Virus record (IMG/VR): IMGVR_UViG_3300027971_000004
Coordinates: 1-59,567 of that record
Strand: one strand, 5' to 3'
DNA length: 59,567 nucleotides
Source: a virus
The notes beneath the pieces are model-generated. The model searched no databases and was not told the DNA's origin. It saw nothing but the letters and a program-made list of their open reading frames with translations. The position numbers and the translations under genes were made by a program. Below are positions 1 through 6,374 of this stretch, one piece after another (position 1 is the stretch's first letter; the number at the start of each line of letters is the position of its first letter).

Positions 1-51
1 CGGATCGCAGCAAGCTCCACCGCACGGCGTGGATTGGCAAGTCCCGCTACA
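1..51. repeat. Terminal direct repeat, left copy (circular join)
   Basis: The first 51 bases are identical to bases 59517-59567. The Cys-rich gene on the minus strand reads through the join without a frame change, so the two ends are one locus seen twice. The simplest reading is an assembly overlap of a circular or circularly permuted genome, not a biological terminal repeat. Confidence 0.95.
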
Positions 52-162
52 GCAGTACTGGCTGGCGGTGCAGCAAGACCCAGTAGGCCCGCCACAGCAG
101 CACTTGCCGATCTCGCCCTCGCCACAGGTCTTGTTACCGCAGCAGCACTTACAACAGGCCAT
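1..162 (-). CDS. Cys-rich repeat protein, 5' part (continues at 59516)
   Basis: This is the N-terminal 54 codons of a 261-residue protein that continues at 59516 on the other side of the circular join. It starts at ATG 162, with GGGAG about five bases upstream. About one residue in three is Cys or Gly here, with clusters such as CCKCCCG and KCCCGG, and the frame enters the repeat 'GGACCDP' at the join. There is no signal peptide or membrane segment, so if exported it leaves by another route or as part of the virion. It is the first gene of the leftward virion block. Function unknown; a metal-binding or disulphide-rich surface protein is possible. Confidence 0.8.
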   Translation of the reverse strand, partial: MACCKCCCGNKTCGEGEIGKCCCGGPTGSCCTASQYCCSGTCQSTPCGGACCDP

Positions 163-209
163 AGGTACTCCCTACCTATCAATGCCCGGGAAAACGCAAG
201 CCAGGGGCC

Positions 210-311
210 TTGGCCGGGATTTTGGCCGGCTGCATCCAGAAGGCGTGTAGGGGGAGAGCGGCGACAGACGAAAAAGTTGGCCGCTAATTTGGCCACTTCC
301 GAGCGGCGACA
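210..311. repeat. Paired TTGGCC repeats and GAGCGGCGACA repeats
   Basis: TTGGCC occurs at 210-215, 222-227, 277-282 and 289-294, that is, as two pairs each with a 12-bp period. GAGCGGCGACA occurs at 256-266 and again at 301-311. Regularly spaced direct repeats of this kind are typical of regulator binding sites or iterons. They lie 48-150 bp upstream of the first virion gene, so an activator site for late transcription is a reasonable guess; a replication origin is the alternative. Confidence 0.5.
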
Positions 312-320
312 CGGGGAAAT

Positions 321-344
321 GTCCACGGTTCGCGAACTGCGGAC
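321..344. promoter_or_regulatory. 24-bp imperfect palindrome, operator candidate
   Basis: The two 12-base halves match at 10 of 12 positions, around a perfect core GTTCGCGAAC (328-337). The same half-sites, GTTCG and CGAAC, recur with a 7-bp gap at 24007-24023 over the -10 of the leftward early promoter. A shared regulator is possible but not shown. Confidence 0.45.
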
Positions 345-483
345 AGCAGTTTTTGGCGGGAAAGAGGCGTATGGGGGCTATAGGGGTGAAAAAAGTCAGG
401 AGTGGTATTGACGAAATACGTGATCCGTTTCGGGGGGGGAGGGGGTCCCTCTCTTCCCGCGTCTGGCCGTTCCCCGGGCAGGT

Positions 484-512
484 CGTAAGTCTATAGCCCG
501 CCTAGACTTACG
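484..512. repeat. Perfect 10-bp inverted repeat
   Basis: CGTAAGTCTA (484-493) and TAGACTTACG (503-512) form a perfect stem with a 9-base loop. No T-run follows on either strand, so an operator or a recombination or replication site is more likely than a terminator. Confidence 0.5.
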
Positions 513-550
513 CTTTCCCGCAAGTGTACCCTATGCGAACGTCGAAAGTT

Positions 551-563
551 TACCAAAATGGTA
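551..563. promoter_or_regulatory. Short dyad TACCA-AAA-TGGTA
   Basis: A 13-bp dyad with 5-bp arms in the non-coding region; a possible repressor half-site pair. Too short to be sure on its own. Confidence 0.25.
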
Positions 564-629
564 GGGTATTTTTCCGCCGCGTTTTCCGGCCCGGGTTGCT
601 TGGCATGCATTCGCCCCCCCTGCGCATGG

Positions 630-665
630 AAAGGCCCCGGGTAGGTTTCCCCGCCCGGGGCCTTT
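630..665 (-). terminator. Hairpin terminator of the orphan leftward gene
   Basis: AAAGGCCCCGGG (630-641) and CCCGGGGCCTTT (654-665) pair perfectly over 12 bp with a 12-base loop. It begins 24 bp beyond the stop codon of the leftward gene at 689. The stem ends in TTT, with no longer U-run, so it may be a weak intrinsic terminator; symmetry would let it act in both directions. Confidence 0.6.
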
Positions 666-688
666 CGCGTCTCGGCTATCCGCCCGCC

Positions 689-1696
689 CTATCGAAACCG
701 CCGGATAGCATGGGCAACCGCCGCCCGTTCCGCCGTTCCGCGATCATATCCCCGGCCCCTGCGCCGTAGGTTTGCGAGGGCGGTTTGCCGATCAACCGCT
801 GGCAGACTTTCCATCCGGCGGGCGGTTGCGCGGTTGCAAACTTCCCCGCCATCGTCAACCCACGCGGATAGCACCGGGGCCGGTTGCGGAGCGTAGCAAA
901 CTCGCGGGGCCGGTTTCCCCGGGTCAACTTCGCACGCCGGATACGATTGAACCCCAGCGCGTTTCCGTTCCATCCGCCATCGGCCATCGGTTATCGCGTA
1001 TTCTTCCGCCCGATCCGTTGGTATGACGATATCCCCATCCAGAATAACCGGCGCAGTAAAACCGCCGGTTTCCCGTTCCCGCCATACCATTTCACCATTC
1101 CCCATAGGTTGATAGTTTCCGCCCTTTACGGGAACGGTGCTACCCGTTGGGATATCGTCCCCGTCGCCTTGCAACGCGGTTGTATCCTCATGCGAGAATC
1201 TGGACGCATGGGCAACCCTGCGCGGGTCGGGAGTTCTAGAATCCTGCGCCCGATTGAATAAAGGGTACATTCCCCAGCGCTCCGCGAGCATCGCCCTATC
1301 CATGGGGGCTGTCCAGAACGAACGCTCCGCCATTCGCAACGTGGAGAGAACCGCCCGGGCGGTTTCGCTCGCGGTTATACCCGCCCTCTTATAGTCGCGG
1401 GTCAGGAACCGATCTAAAAACGCTTCCCAAGCGGATTGTTCGGCCCCCTCGCGGATTTGTTTCCGGCTGTAACCGGCGGGGATATCCCCGGTCGATCCTA
1501 CCCCAGCGCGGCGCGCCCGGGCCTTTACTAGCATTTCTAGGCTTTTCAGCCACCCCGGGTCAAAGAACATGGGCAACGGGTCAAACACTGTGCCCGGTTC
1601 CCGTTCCGGTGCTATCGGCCCTAGGACATGGTGGCGGGCGGTTCGCAACCGCAACCGCAACCGTTCCGCCCGCTCAGATGATGTTATGGTTCCCAT
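689..1696 (-). CDS. Orphan leftward protein, 335 aa, unknown
   Basis: I do not recognise this protein. It begins at ATG 1696, six bases after GGAGGAT. The first half is Arg-rich and helical, without membrane segment, signal peptide or clear helix-turn-helix. The second half contains 'VPVKGGNYQPMGNGEMVWRE' and seems more beta-rich. It stands alone between a near-consensus sigma70-type promoter (1747-1775) and a hairpin terminator (630-665), divergent from the early operon; that is where a temperate phage would keep a lysogenic or moron gene. By eye its word use (many ccggtttcc, ccgcccg and ggttgc strings) differs from the rest of the genome, which hints at separate acquisition. Confidence 0.8.
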   Translation of the reverse strand: MGTITSSERAERLRLRLRTARHHVLGPIAPEREPGTVFDPLPMFFDPGWLKSLEMLVKARARRAGVGSTGDIPAGYSRKQIREGAEQSAWEAFLDRFLTRDYKRAGITASETARAVLSTLRMAERSFWTAPMDRAMLAERWGMYPLFNRAQDSRTPDPRRVAHASRFSHEDTTALQGDGDDIPTGSTVPVKGGNYQPMGNGEMVWRERETGGFTAPVILDGDIVIPTDRAEEYAITDGRWRMERKRAGVQSYPACEVDPGKPAPRVCYAPQPAPVLSAWVDDGGEVCNRATARRMESLPAVDRQTALANLRRRGRGYDRGTAERAAVAHAIRRFR

Positions 1697-1720
1697 TGTA
1701 GTATCCTCCGGTTATAGACT

Positions 1721-1738
1721 CGCGGGTATCCGCCCGCG
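1721..1738 (-). promoter_or_regulatory. Leader hairpin or operator CGCGGG/CCCGCG
   Basis: CGCGGG (1721-1726) and CCCGCG (1733-1738) form a 6-bp GC stem between the predicted start of transcription (near 1740) and the ribosome binding site of the 689-1696 gene. It could be an operator or a leader structure that affects translation. Confidence 0.4.
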
Positions 1739-1746
1739 TTCCATTC

Positions 1747-1775
1747 ATTCTATACAATCGGTTTCCGGCTGTCAA
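1747..1775 (-). promoter_or_regulatory. Sigma70-type promoter for the orphan gene
   Basis: On the minus strand TTGACA (1775-1770), a 17-bp spacer and TAGAAT (1752-1747) make a near-consensus promoter. The predicted start near 1740 leaves a leader of about 45 bases before ATG 1696. This is the strongest-looking host-type promoter in the genome. Confidence 0.85.
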
Positions 1776-1833
1776 CCCCCGCAACTATTCCGCAACCCTT
1801 ACAATACCGAAAGAATAGGAAACCGGGCGGGCG

Positions 1834-1952
1834 GGTTGCAAGGTTTCCGTATATAGGGCGTTCCAATCGGGAGCACTACCCGCGAGGGTAGCAAACCCGT
1901 CAACCGGCAGCGGAAACAAATCCGCCCGCCGGTTGCAAGGTTTCCGTATATA
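1834..1952. repeat. Two identical 22-bp direct repeats
   Basis: A 22-base sequence beginning GGTTGCAAGG and ending CCGTATATA is present unchanged at 1834-1855 and 1931-1952, 97 bp apart. Neither copy has a sigma70 -35 at the right distance. A tandem operator pair or phage-specific promoter elements for the early operon at 2027 are possible. Confidence 0.6.
1876..1891. promoter_or_regulatory. Dyad CTACCC-GCGA-GGGTAG
   Basis: Perfect 6-bp arms around a 4-base centre, between the two 22-bp direct repeats. Operator candidate. Confidence 0.4.
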
Positions 1953-1984
1953 CAACGCGGGAACCAAACCAAGCCCCATGCGGG

Positions 1985-1997
1985 AACCTATTAGGTT
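1985..1997. promoter_or_regulatory. Dyad AACCTA-T-TAGGTT
   Basis: Perfect 6-bp arms around one base, 30 bp upstream of the first early start codon (2027). The position suits an operator for the rightward operon. Confidence 0.4.
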
Positions 1998-2026
1998 ACG
2001 CGCATGCGGGCAGATCAGGAGGTGCG

Positions 2027-2368
2027 ATGTCAAAGACTGATCACTCCCTAGTGATCATGGCAGCACTAGCCGAGCCACTAGCCAAACTGCGGGCAGCCGG
2101 GAATGTTTCCGTGCCGTCCGATGAGCTGGCGGTGCGTGCGGTCAAGGGTTGCTTGAACACTAGGACGGGCGGCTGGCGGGCTAGTAAGCCTGCTGACGAT
2201 GCCGCCGGATTGCTGTGGACGCTGGTCAAGTTTCACCGCTCTGGGGGCAGTCTTTACGGCTGGCCGTGGTTTGCGGATGAGACTATGCGGGACCAGTTAG
2301 ACACGCTGGCAGTTGTGCTGCTGGGCGGGTCGCGTGCGGCCAGTGAATGGCAGCGCGTTATGTCCTGA
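2027..2368 (+). CDS. First early-operon protein, 113 aa, unknown
   Basis: ATG 2027 is preceded by AGGAGG at ideal spacing. The protein is helical and carries no membrane segment or recognised motif; a Trp-rich stretch (about residues 70-80) is the only landmark. As the first gene of the rightward operon it is presumably made earliest, where phages often keep host-takeover or anti-defence proteins. That role is positional inference only. Confidence 0.75.
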   Translation: MSKTDHSLVIMAALAEPLAKLRAAGNVSVPSDELAVRAVKGCLNTRTGGWRASKPADDAAGLLWTLVKFHRSGGSLYGWPWFADETMRDQLDTLAVVLLGGSRAASEWQRVMS

Positions 2369-2453
2369 CGGGATTCGATCCCGGGCAGTGGGCGGGGATT
2401 CCTGCTGCCCGGGTTCGGCTGCCGTTCGGTAGTCGGTTCTACAGGAGGTGCGT

Positions 2454-3293
2454 ATGGTCAAACGATCACGCACCGCCCGTCCCTTGGGTGTCATTCTGCA
2501 CCGAGGTCAGTCTGACTTTGACGGCAGTCCCTATGTGGTCATCATGCCACTGGGCAAGTCTTCAAACAAAAAGACTGGTTCGATGCTTCAGACCTATATC
2601 ATTAGGTCACATGTCCACCCGGTACAGGCGGTGCGCTCAGGTGGTGACGTTGGCATCTGCAACGATTGCCCCATGCGTGGGCTGGTTGGCTTTCCCAAAC
2701 GGCCAGACTACATCGATCAGAAAGCAGCGCGGAAGCGCAATAAAAAGCGTTTTCGGGCCTGTTATGTGAATGTCGGGCAGGGGCCTGCCATGGTGTACGG
2801 TGCGTTCAAGCGTGGCCGTTACGTGGACTATGTCCCTGCCCTGCATGATCAGTACATCCGGGGCCGTAAGGTGCGATTCGGCACATACGGTGAGCCGGTG
2901 CTGATTCCCTTGGAGATAGTGCAGCATCTGGCCAGCATCTCTGCTGGTTGGACGGGCTACACCCACCAGTGGTCCAACCTGCGATATGCGGCATACAAGC
3001 AGGTTCTCATGGCATCTGTCCATGGTCTTACGGGGCCGTGGTCATACGAACATGCCAAGTCTCTCGGCTGGCGTACCTTCCGCACCATGCGGGGTGGTGA
3101 GCCGTTGGCGAGCGAAGTGTTGTGTCCTGCTTCCAAGGAAGCCGGGCATCGGCTGTCCTGCCTCACCTGCAATCTGTGCGACGGTGCTGGCACGCGGCAG
3201 ATCGGTTTGCAGTTAGTGGACGTTTACATTCCCGGGCATGGTGGCAAGGCGATTATGTCTGCCGTTGCCAACCTGCCAATCCTTCAAGCGTGA
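2454..3293 (+). CDS. Conserved phage/plasmid protein, two Cys clusters, 279 aa
   Basis: ATG 2454 follows AGGAGG by six bases; an in-frame GTG at 2448 lies too close to that site. The N-terminal part has 'KKTGSMLQTYIIR', then CNDCP, then 'CYVNVGQGP' and 'YGEP.LIP', followed by 'GWTGYTHQWS' and 'ASV'. The C-terminus has a second cluster, CLTCNLCDG. The order of motifs matches a family I know from many phages and plasmids with no established function. The two Cys clusters suggest one or two zinc sites. It is the largest protein of the first half of the early operon. Confidence 0.85.
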   Translation: MVKRSRTARPLGVILHRGQSDFDGSPYVVIMPLGKSSNKKTGSMLQTYIIRSHVHPVQAVRSGGDVGICNDCPMRGLVGFPKRPDYIDQKAARKRNKKRFRACYVNVGQGPAMVYGAFKRGRYVDYVPALHDQYIRGRKVRFGTYGEPVLIPLEIVQHLASISAGWTGYTHQWSNLRYAAYKQVLMASVHGLTGPWSYEHAKSLGWRTFRTMRGGEPLASEVLCPASKEAGHRLSCLTCNLCDGAGTRQIGLQLVDVYIPGHGGKAIMSAVANLPILQA

Positions 3294-3301
3294 GGTGCGA
3301 T

Positions 3302-3760
3302 GTGACTGATCAGCCCGAATGGGAGTGTATTGCCAACATTGGCGACATGAACCCGATTGACCATGGGGGCAAGTTCATCCTGGTCGATAAGACCGGACAC
3401 TATGCCCCCGAGATGGAGGTGCTGGAGAAGGAATACAACCACCGGAACAGTTGGCGGGTGTGGCGGTTCATCATGGAGCCGCACACATACATCAACGGTG
3501 TGCTGTCAGACAATCCGTACCATCCCGACAAGCCGGTGTGGTACGCGGATGACATCACCGGTGTGGCTGAAGCATGCAGTGTGGAGCCAGCCGACCTGAT
3601 CGCCAATCTCTGTTCGGCGGAAGCCCGGGAACGGGCGGAGGGTTACTACTGCCTGTTCACCTGCCTGTCTGCGGACAACTTTGATTCTTACCCCCTGGAA
3701 CTGGACAGGGAAGAAGTGGAAGAGCGGTATGCGGAAGCCCCTTACAACGTGGAGGTGTGA
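3302..3760 (+). CDS. Acidic early protein, 152 aa
   Basis: I choose GTG 3302, nine bases after the previous stop and just after GAGGTG. The frame stays open farther upstream, but that part overlaps the previous gene and lacks a ribosome site. The N-terminus 'WECIANIGDMNPIDHGG' followed by 'HYAPEMEVLE' resembles a family of small proteins I recall from phages and planctomycete genomes. The rest is acidic and soluble. Function unknown. Confidence 0.75.
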   Translation: MTDQPEWECIANIGDMNPIDHGGKFILVDKTGHYAPEMEVLEKEYNHRNSWRVWRFIMEPHTYINGVLSDNPYHPDKPVWYADDITGVAEACSVEPADLIANLCSAEARERAEGYYCLFTCLSADNFDSYPLELDREEVEERYAEAPYNVEV

Positions 3761-3761
3761 C

Positions 3762-4034
3762 ATGTTGGCGATCACAAGCAAATACCACGGGCCGACCGAT
3801 ACCCGCGGCTCCACGGTGCGGGCCACGGCCATGGGCAAGTCGGCCACCGTGCCATATGACAGCGCGCTAGACAACGAGGCCAATCACCGGGCAGCTGTGG
3901 TAGCCCTGTGCGACAAATTCGGATGGGAGGCCGACCGATTTTTCGGCGGTGCTATGGACGATGGGCGATGGGCTTGGGTGCCCGTCTTTGTCTACGACTG
4001 GGAACAGCGACAAAAGGAGGACAGCAATGCGTGA
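3762..4034 (+). CDS. Early protein, 90 aa, unknown
   Basis: ATG 3762 has GGAGG six bases upstream, overlapping the end of the previous gene. The N-terminal 'ITSKYHGPTDTRGSTVRAT' is followed by 'KSATVPYD' and a region with alternating charged and aromatic residues. This pattern is common in small phage proteins of unknown role, some called anti-restriction-associated. No membrane segment. It overlaps the next gene by 8 bp. Confidence 0.75.
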   Translation: MLAITSKYHGPTDTRGSTVRATAMGKSATVPYDSALDNEANHRAAVVALCDKFGWEADRFFGGAMDDGRWAWVPVFVYDWEQRQKEDSNA

Positions 4035-4356
4035 CACCCTGTATCTCGGTGCCTGCCCATACGGCGAGGATGGTGCCTCAGTTGGGCAGGATGGCTACAT
4101 GCGACAAGCCCGCAAGGAATGCCGGGCCTACATCGGGCAACTCAAGCGGATGCTCGGTGAGCCGCCCGAGGATTGTTCCTTGGTCATTCGGTCAAACCCA
4201 CATGATTTCGGAACCTACCTGTCGGTGGAGGCACAGTTCAACACCATGGCCGGGCAGGAGTATGCGTTGAGGTGTGACAACAAACAGCCCGAGCTGTGGG
4301 ATGACCAGGCACGGGCGGAACTAGGACTGGGGGTGAGCGATGTGCCCAATGTGTAA
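4027..4356 (+). CDS. Early protein, 109 aa, unknown
   Basis: ATG 4027 is preceded by AAAGGAGG. The protein starts 'LYLGACPYGEDGASVGQDGY' and continues with a helical 'ARKECRAYIGQLKRML'. Soluble, four Cys, no recognised motif. It overlaps the neighbours on both sides, which suggests translational coupling along this operon. Confidence 0.7.
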   Translation: MRDTLYLGACPYGEDGASVGQDGYMRQARKECRAYIGQLKRMLGEPPEDCSLVIRSNPHDFGTYLSVEAQFNTMAGQEYALRCDNKQPELWDDQARAELGLGVSDVPNV

Positions 4357-4501
4357 CTGCCAAGAGATGGCCTGGGCCGCACCCCTGGGGAATCTGTGGC
4401 ATGCCTGCTGTAGGGCATGCGGCATGGTATACACGTTTACATGGGAGGTAGACGATGTGGGCTGTGAGGACACGGAAGTTGGTGCTGGCGACGTTTGCTG
4501 A
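4340..4501 (+). CDS. Small zinc-binding-like protein, 53 aa
   Basis: ATG 4340 overlaps the previous gene by 17 bases. The protein has CPMCNC near the N-terminus and CCRAC about 20 residues later, which can make a four-Cys zinc site, then an acidic tail. The ribosome site (GGGGG) is weak, and the last 47 bases overlap the better supported gene at 4455, so the call is moderate. Confidence 0.5.
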   Translation: MCPMCNCQEMAWAAPLGNLWHACCRACGMVYTFTWEVDDVGCEDTEVGAGDVC

Positions 4502-4583
4502 CCGCTGGGAGGCGGAAGAGTGGATGCGGACTTGGCGTTCCATCCATGGGCATCGGGTGTACCTATCAAGAACGGAGAACTGA
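4455..4583 (+). CDS. Small basic protein, 42 aa
   Basis: ATG 4455 has GGGAGG six bases upstream, a strong ribosome site. The product is short, Trp- and Arg-rich ('WEAEEWMRTWRS'), and soluble. It overlaps the small zinc protein by 47 bases. Function unknown. Confidence 0.55.
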   Translation: MWAVRTRKLVLATFADRWEAEEWMRTWRSIHGHRVYLSRTEN

Positions 4584-4584
4584 G

Positions 4585-4797
4585 ATGAGCTTTCGACCGA
4601 TGGTTTCAACTGGCGGAGAGTTTGCTGGCAACGCCTTGCGGTTTGCCACCAGGGAAGAGGCCGAGTCTTCGGCCCGTGACCTGGCGATGCGGTGGACTTT
4701 GGTGGAACGCTTTCGGACAGACGAGTCCGACGATCCCGTGAACTGTGCATGGGATGCGAACCGTGGCAACGTACATCTGGAGGTGGTCAATGCCTGA
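4585..4797 (+). CDS. Conserved small phage protein, 70 aa
   Basis: ATG 4585 lies right after the previous stop, with GGAGA upstream. The pattern 'FATREEAESSARDLAMRW' followed by 'RTDESDDPVN' is typical of a small conserved family found in many phages and of unknown function. It overlaps the next gene by 8 bases. Confidence 0.75.
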   Translation: MSFRPMVSTGGEFAGNALRFATREEAESSARDLAMRWTLVERFRTDESDDPVNCAWDANRGNVHLEVVNA

Positions 4798-5041
4798 CAA
4801 AGTCTTCTTCATTCGACTGCGGAGTCTCAGCAATCTCGCCAGCGAGGTGCAGGAGATCAAGGCAGAGAATGCCCACCGGGCATTCCTCGCCTGCCCAGCA
4901 GCGGCTGCCAACTGGGGCCGAAACAATGGCAGTTCGTCTGTTGTCTGGCGGGTGGAAACCTTCTCCGGTGATGACATCGGGAACGGCAAGTGGGATGCGA
5001 CACCGATCATTCCTCAAGAGGTGGCCAATGCCAACGATTGA
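4790..5041 (+). CDS. Early protein, 83 aa, unknown
   Basis: ATG 4790 overlaps the previous gene by 8 bases and has GGAGG upstream; an in-frame ATG farther upstream lacks a site. N-terminal half helical ('LSNLASEVQEIKAENA'), C-terminal half Ser- and Trp-containing. Not recognised. Confidence 0.7.
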   Translation: MPDKVFFIRLRSLSNLASEVQEIKAENAHRAFLACPAAAANWGRNNGSSSVVWRVETFSGDDIGNGKWDATPIIPQEVANAND

Positions 5042-5201
5042 ACTGACCGACGAACAGGCCGAGGAGTTGAAAGATGTGCTGCAACGGGAGATCGATCACC
5101 TCTCCGCATTGGTTGGTGAATCGAATCATCCCGATGACATCATCGACCAGCACCGTAAGTCTGTTATGTCCGACATCCTTGAACTACTGGAGATTGCGTG
5201 A
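5028..5201 (+). CDS. Small acidic helical protein, 57 aa
   Basis: ATG 5028 overlaps the previous gene by 14 bases, with GAGG upstream. The sequence 'IELTDEQAEELKDVLQREID' is a helical, acidic pattern common among small phage proteins of unknown role. It ends in a TGATG overlap with the next gene. Confidence 0.7.
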   Translation: MPTIELTDEQAEELKDVLQREIDHLSALVGESNHPDDIIDQHRKSVMSDILELLEIA

Positions 5202-5365
5202 TGCCATTCCCTGACGCCAAGTATCCATACGATCAGCGACTAGTGCGTTCTGCATCTCGTTTGCTAGAGGCATGCAAGCTGGCATTGGTAGCCGGCGACC
5301 AAGACTACGTTCGGTTCATCATAGCGGCGGCAATCGCCAAGGCAGAAGGAAAGGAGCGTGAGTGA
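5201..5365 (+). CDS. Small early protein, 54 aa
   Basis: ATG 5201 overlaps the previous stop (TGATG), as its own stop overlaps the next start. The protein is helical ('LVRSASRLLEACKLALVAG') and ends in a charged tail. It is held in the operon by overlaps at both ends, which is the main support. Function unknown. Confidence 0.6.
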   Translation: MPFPDAKYPYDQRLVRSASRLLEACKLALVAGDQDYVRFIIAAAIAKAEGKERE

Positions 5366-5673
5366 TGGCACATACACCAGGACCATGGGAGGCGAGGCCG
5401 AATGATGGGCAGATCATCCTCAACGGATCGAACTGCTACAACATCCAAGAGATATTCAACGATGTCGGCGGGTTTAATCCTGATGACATTCGGCTCATGG
5501 CCGCAGCCCCCGGCTTGCTGGCCGCACTCAAGTTGTGCGTGGAGCTGGAGACTAACTGCGACGGGCGAGTCATCTGTTTCTGCGATGACCCCGAGATCGC
5601 CAAGCATGGCAAGTGCTACATGTGCGTTGCGTGTGATGCGATTGCCAAAGCAGAAGGGAGGACCGATGATTAG
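5365..5673 (+). CDS. HTPGPW-type conserved phage protein, 102 aa
   Basis: ATG 5365 overlaps the previous stop (TGATG). The N-terminal 'HTPGPWEA' and central 'DIRLMAAAPGLLAALK' are the hallmarks of a very widespread phage family of unknown function. The C-terminal third carries five Cys residues ('CFCDDP', 'CYMCVAC'), which could bind a metal and is less usual. Confidence 0.8.
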   Translation: MAHTPGPWEARPNDGQIILNGSNCYNIQEIFNDVGGFNPDDIRLMAAAPGLLAALKLCVELETNCDGRVICFCDDPEIAKHGKCYMCVACDAIAKAEGRTDD

Positions 5674-5953
5674 TGCATCCATACCACGCATTGCCCAGGC
5701 GGCAGCCGTCATCACCGAGGTGGTGGGCGATAACTTTCAGTTTCAGTGGGAGACGCCTGGCGACCGGCAGTATGGCAGGGGTGCGATGATGCTCCTTATG
5801 CACCCGCCGGGCAGTGAGCTGCGTGCCTACTGCAACTACGACTGCCGCGAGTACGACAAGATCGACAAGCTGGCCGATGCCCTGTCGGCTATCGGCCTGA
5901 TGGTTGAGGATTGCACGGGTGATTACTCCGGTGTCTATGAGGAATCTATCTAG
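5666..5953 (+). CDS. Early protein, 95 aa, unknown
   Basis: ATG 5666 overlaps the previous gene by 8 bases and follows GGGAGG. Helical start, then a mixed region with 'YCNYDCREYD' and an acidic C-terminus. No motif recognised. Confidence 0.7.
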   Translation: MISASIPRIAQAAAVITEVVGDNFQFQWETPGDRQYGRGAMMLLMHPPGSELRAYCNYDCREYDKIDKLADALSAIGLMVEDCTGDYSGVYEESI

Positions 5954-5979
5954 CCCCAAGGAATAGGAGCGTGGTTCGC

Positions 5980-6180
5980 ATGTGTACGGACTACAAGGAC
6001 GTTGCCGCTGCAGCCGTGGCGGATGCGATGAGCGTGATCTATGAGGCGACTGAGCTAGACCCGGGCAGCATGGTGGCGGTCAAGCTGATCAACACCCTGT
6101 TCATGGAGACGATCATCGCCCTAGACGAGATGGACGATGACGATGAGTGGCCCGAAGACTACAATCCCGAGGCAAACTAG
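5980..6180 (+). CDS. Small acidic protein, 66 aa
   Basis: I prefer ATG 5980; GTG 5971 is in frame but sits one base after GGAG. The protein is a long helix ending in a very acidic tail ('DEMDDDDEWPEDYN'). Such tails occur in DNA mimics and protein-binding inhibitors, but nothing here proves either. Confidence 0.65.
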   Translation: MCTDYKDVAAAAVADAMSVIYEATELDPGSMVAVKLINTLFMETIIALDEMDDDDEWPEDYNPEAN

Positions 6181-6181
6181 A

Positions 6182-6364
6182 ATGATCACCGTGCAGCTGA
6201 CGATTGCGGACCTCGCCTACCTGCGGGCCGCTGTTGAGAGGGACCTGGAAGATGCCCGAGACATCATCGCATTCGGTGATGATGAACACGCGGAGGCTGC
6301 GTATGCCTCTGCCGTGGAGGTGCTGAAGAAACTGCCCACTGAGGGGCAGGCGATACCTTTCTGA
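6182..6364 (+). CDS. Small helical protein, 60 aa
   Basis: ATG 6182 follows the previous stop by one base. 'QLTIADLAYLRAAVERDLED' starts an acidic helical protein similar in style to the 57-aa product at 5028. No ribosome site is obvious, so it is probably translated by coupling to the upstream gene. Confidence 0.65.
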   Translation: MITVQLTIADLAYLRAAVERDLEDARDIIAFGDDEHAEAAYASAVEVLKKLPTEGQAIPF

Positions 6365-6374
6365 GGAGGGAGTG

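Larger units (their letters stand above)
163..688. promoter_or_regulatory. Non-coding regulatory region upstream of the virion block
   Basis: I see no gene in these 526 bases on either strand. They hold a dense set of repeats and dyads, listed separately: paired TTGGCC direct repeats, a repeated GAGCGGCGACA, a 24-bp imperfect palindrome, a perfect 10-bp inverted repeat, a short TACCA/TGGTA dyad and a 12-bp-stem hairpin. The virion transcript must start here or farther upstream. No good sigma70 -35/-10 pair is visible on the minus strand close to 162, so late transcription may need an activator or the phage sigma-like factor. Confidence 0.55.
1697..2026. promoter_or_regulatory. Divergent control region, 330 bp
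   Basis: No gene is seen here. The region separates the leftward orphan gene from the rightward early operon. It contains the leftward promoter, a GC-rich hairpin, two copies of a 22-bp direct repeat and two dyads. No sigma70-type -35/-10 pair is evident for the rightward operon. The octamer GGTTTCCG occurs at 1760, 1842 and 1939, once inside the leftward promoter spacer and once in each direct repeat, so one protein may bind all three. Confidence 0.6.

Noticed and set aside
1-51. 51-bp terminal repeat as a real phage end structure
   Set aside because: The length equals a typical assembly k-mer overlap and a gene reads through the join; true short direct terminal repeats are usually longer and would not be expected inside a gene.
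408-436. TTGACG at 408 as a plus-strand promoter
   Set aside because: No -10 lies 16-18 bases downstream (the position is G-rich) and no plus-strand gene follows before 2027.
1834-1952. 22-bp repeats as T7-like RNA polymerase promoters
   Set aside because: No phage RNA polymerase gene is visible and I found only these two copies; kept as operator or promoter candidates only.
163-2026. tRNA or other stable RNA genes
   Set aside because: I looked for cloverleaf-like stems with a TTCGA-type loop and found none that fit; the dyads seen are too short or isolated.
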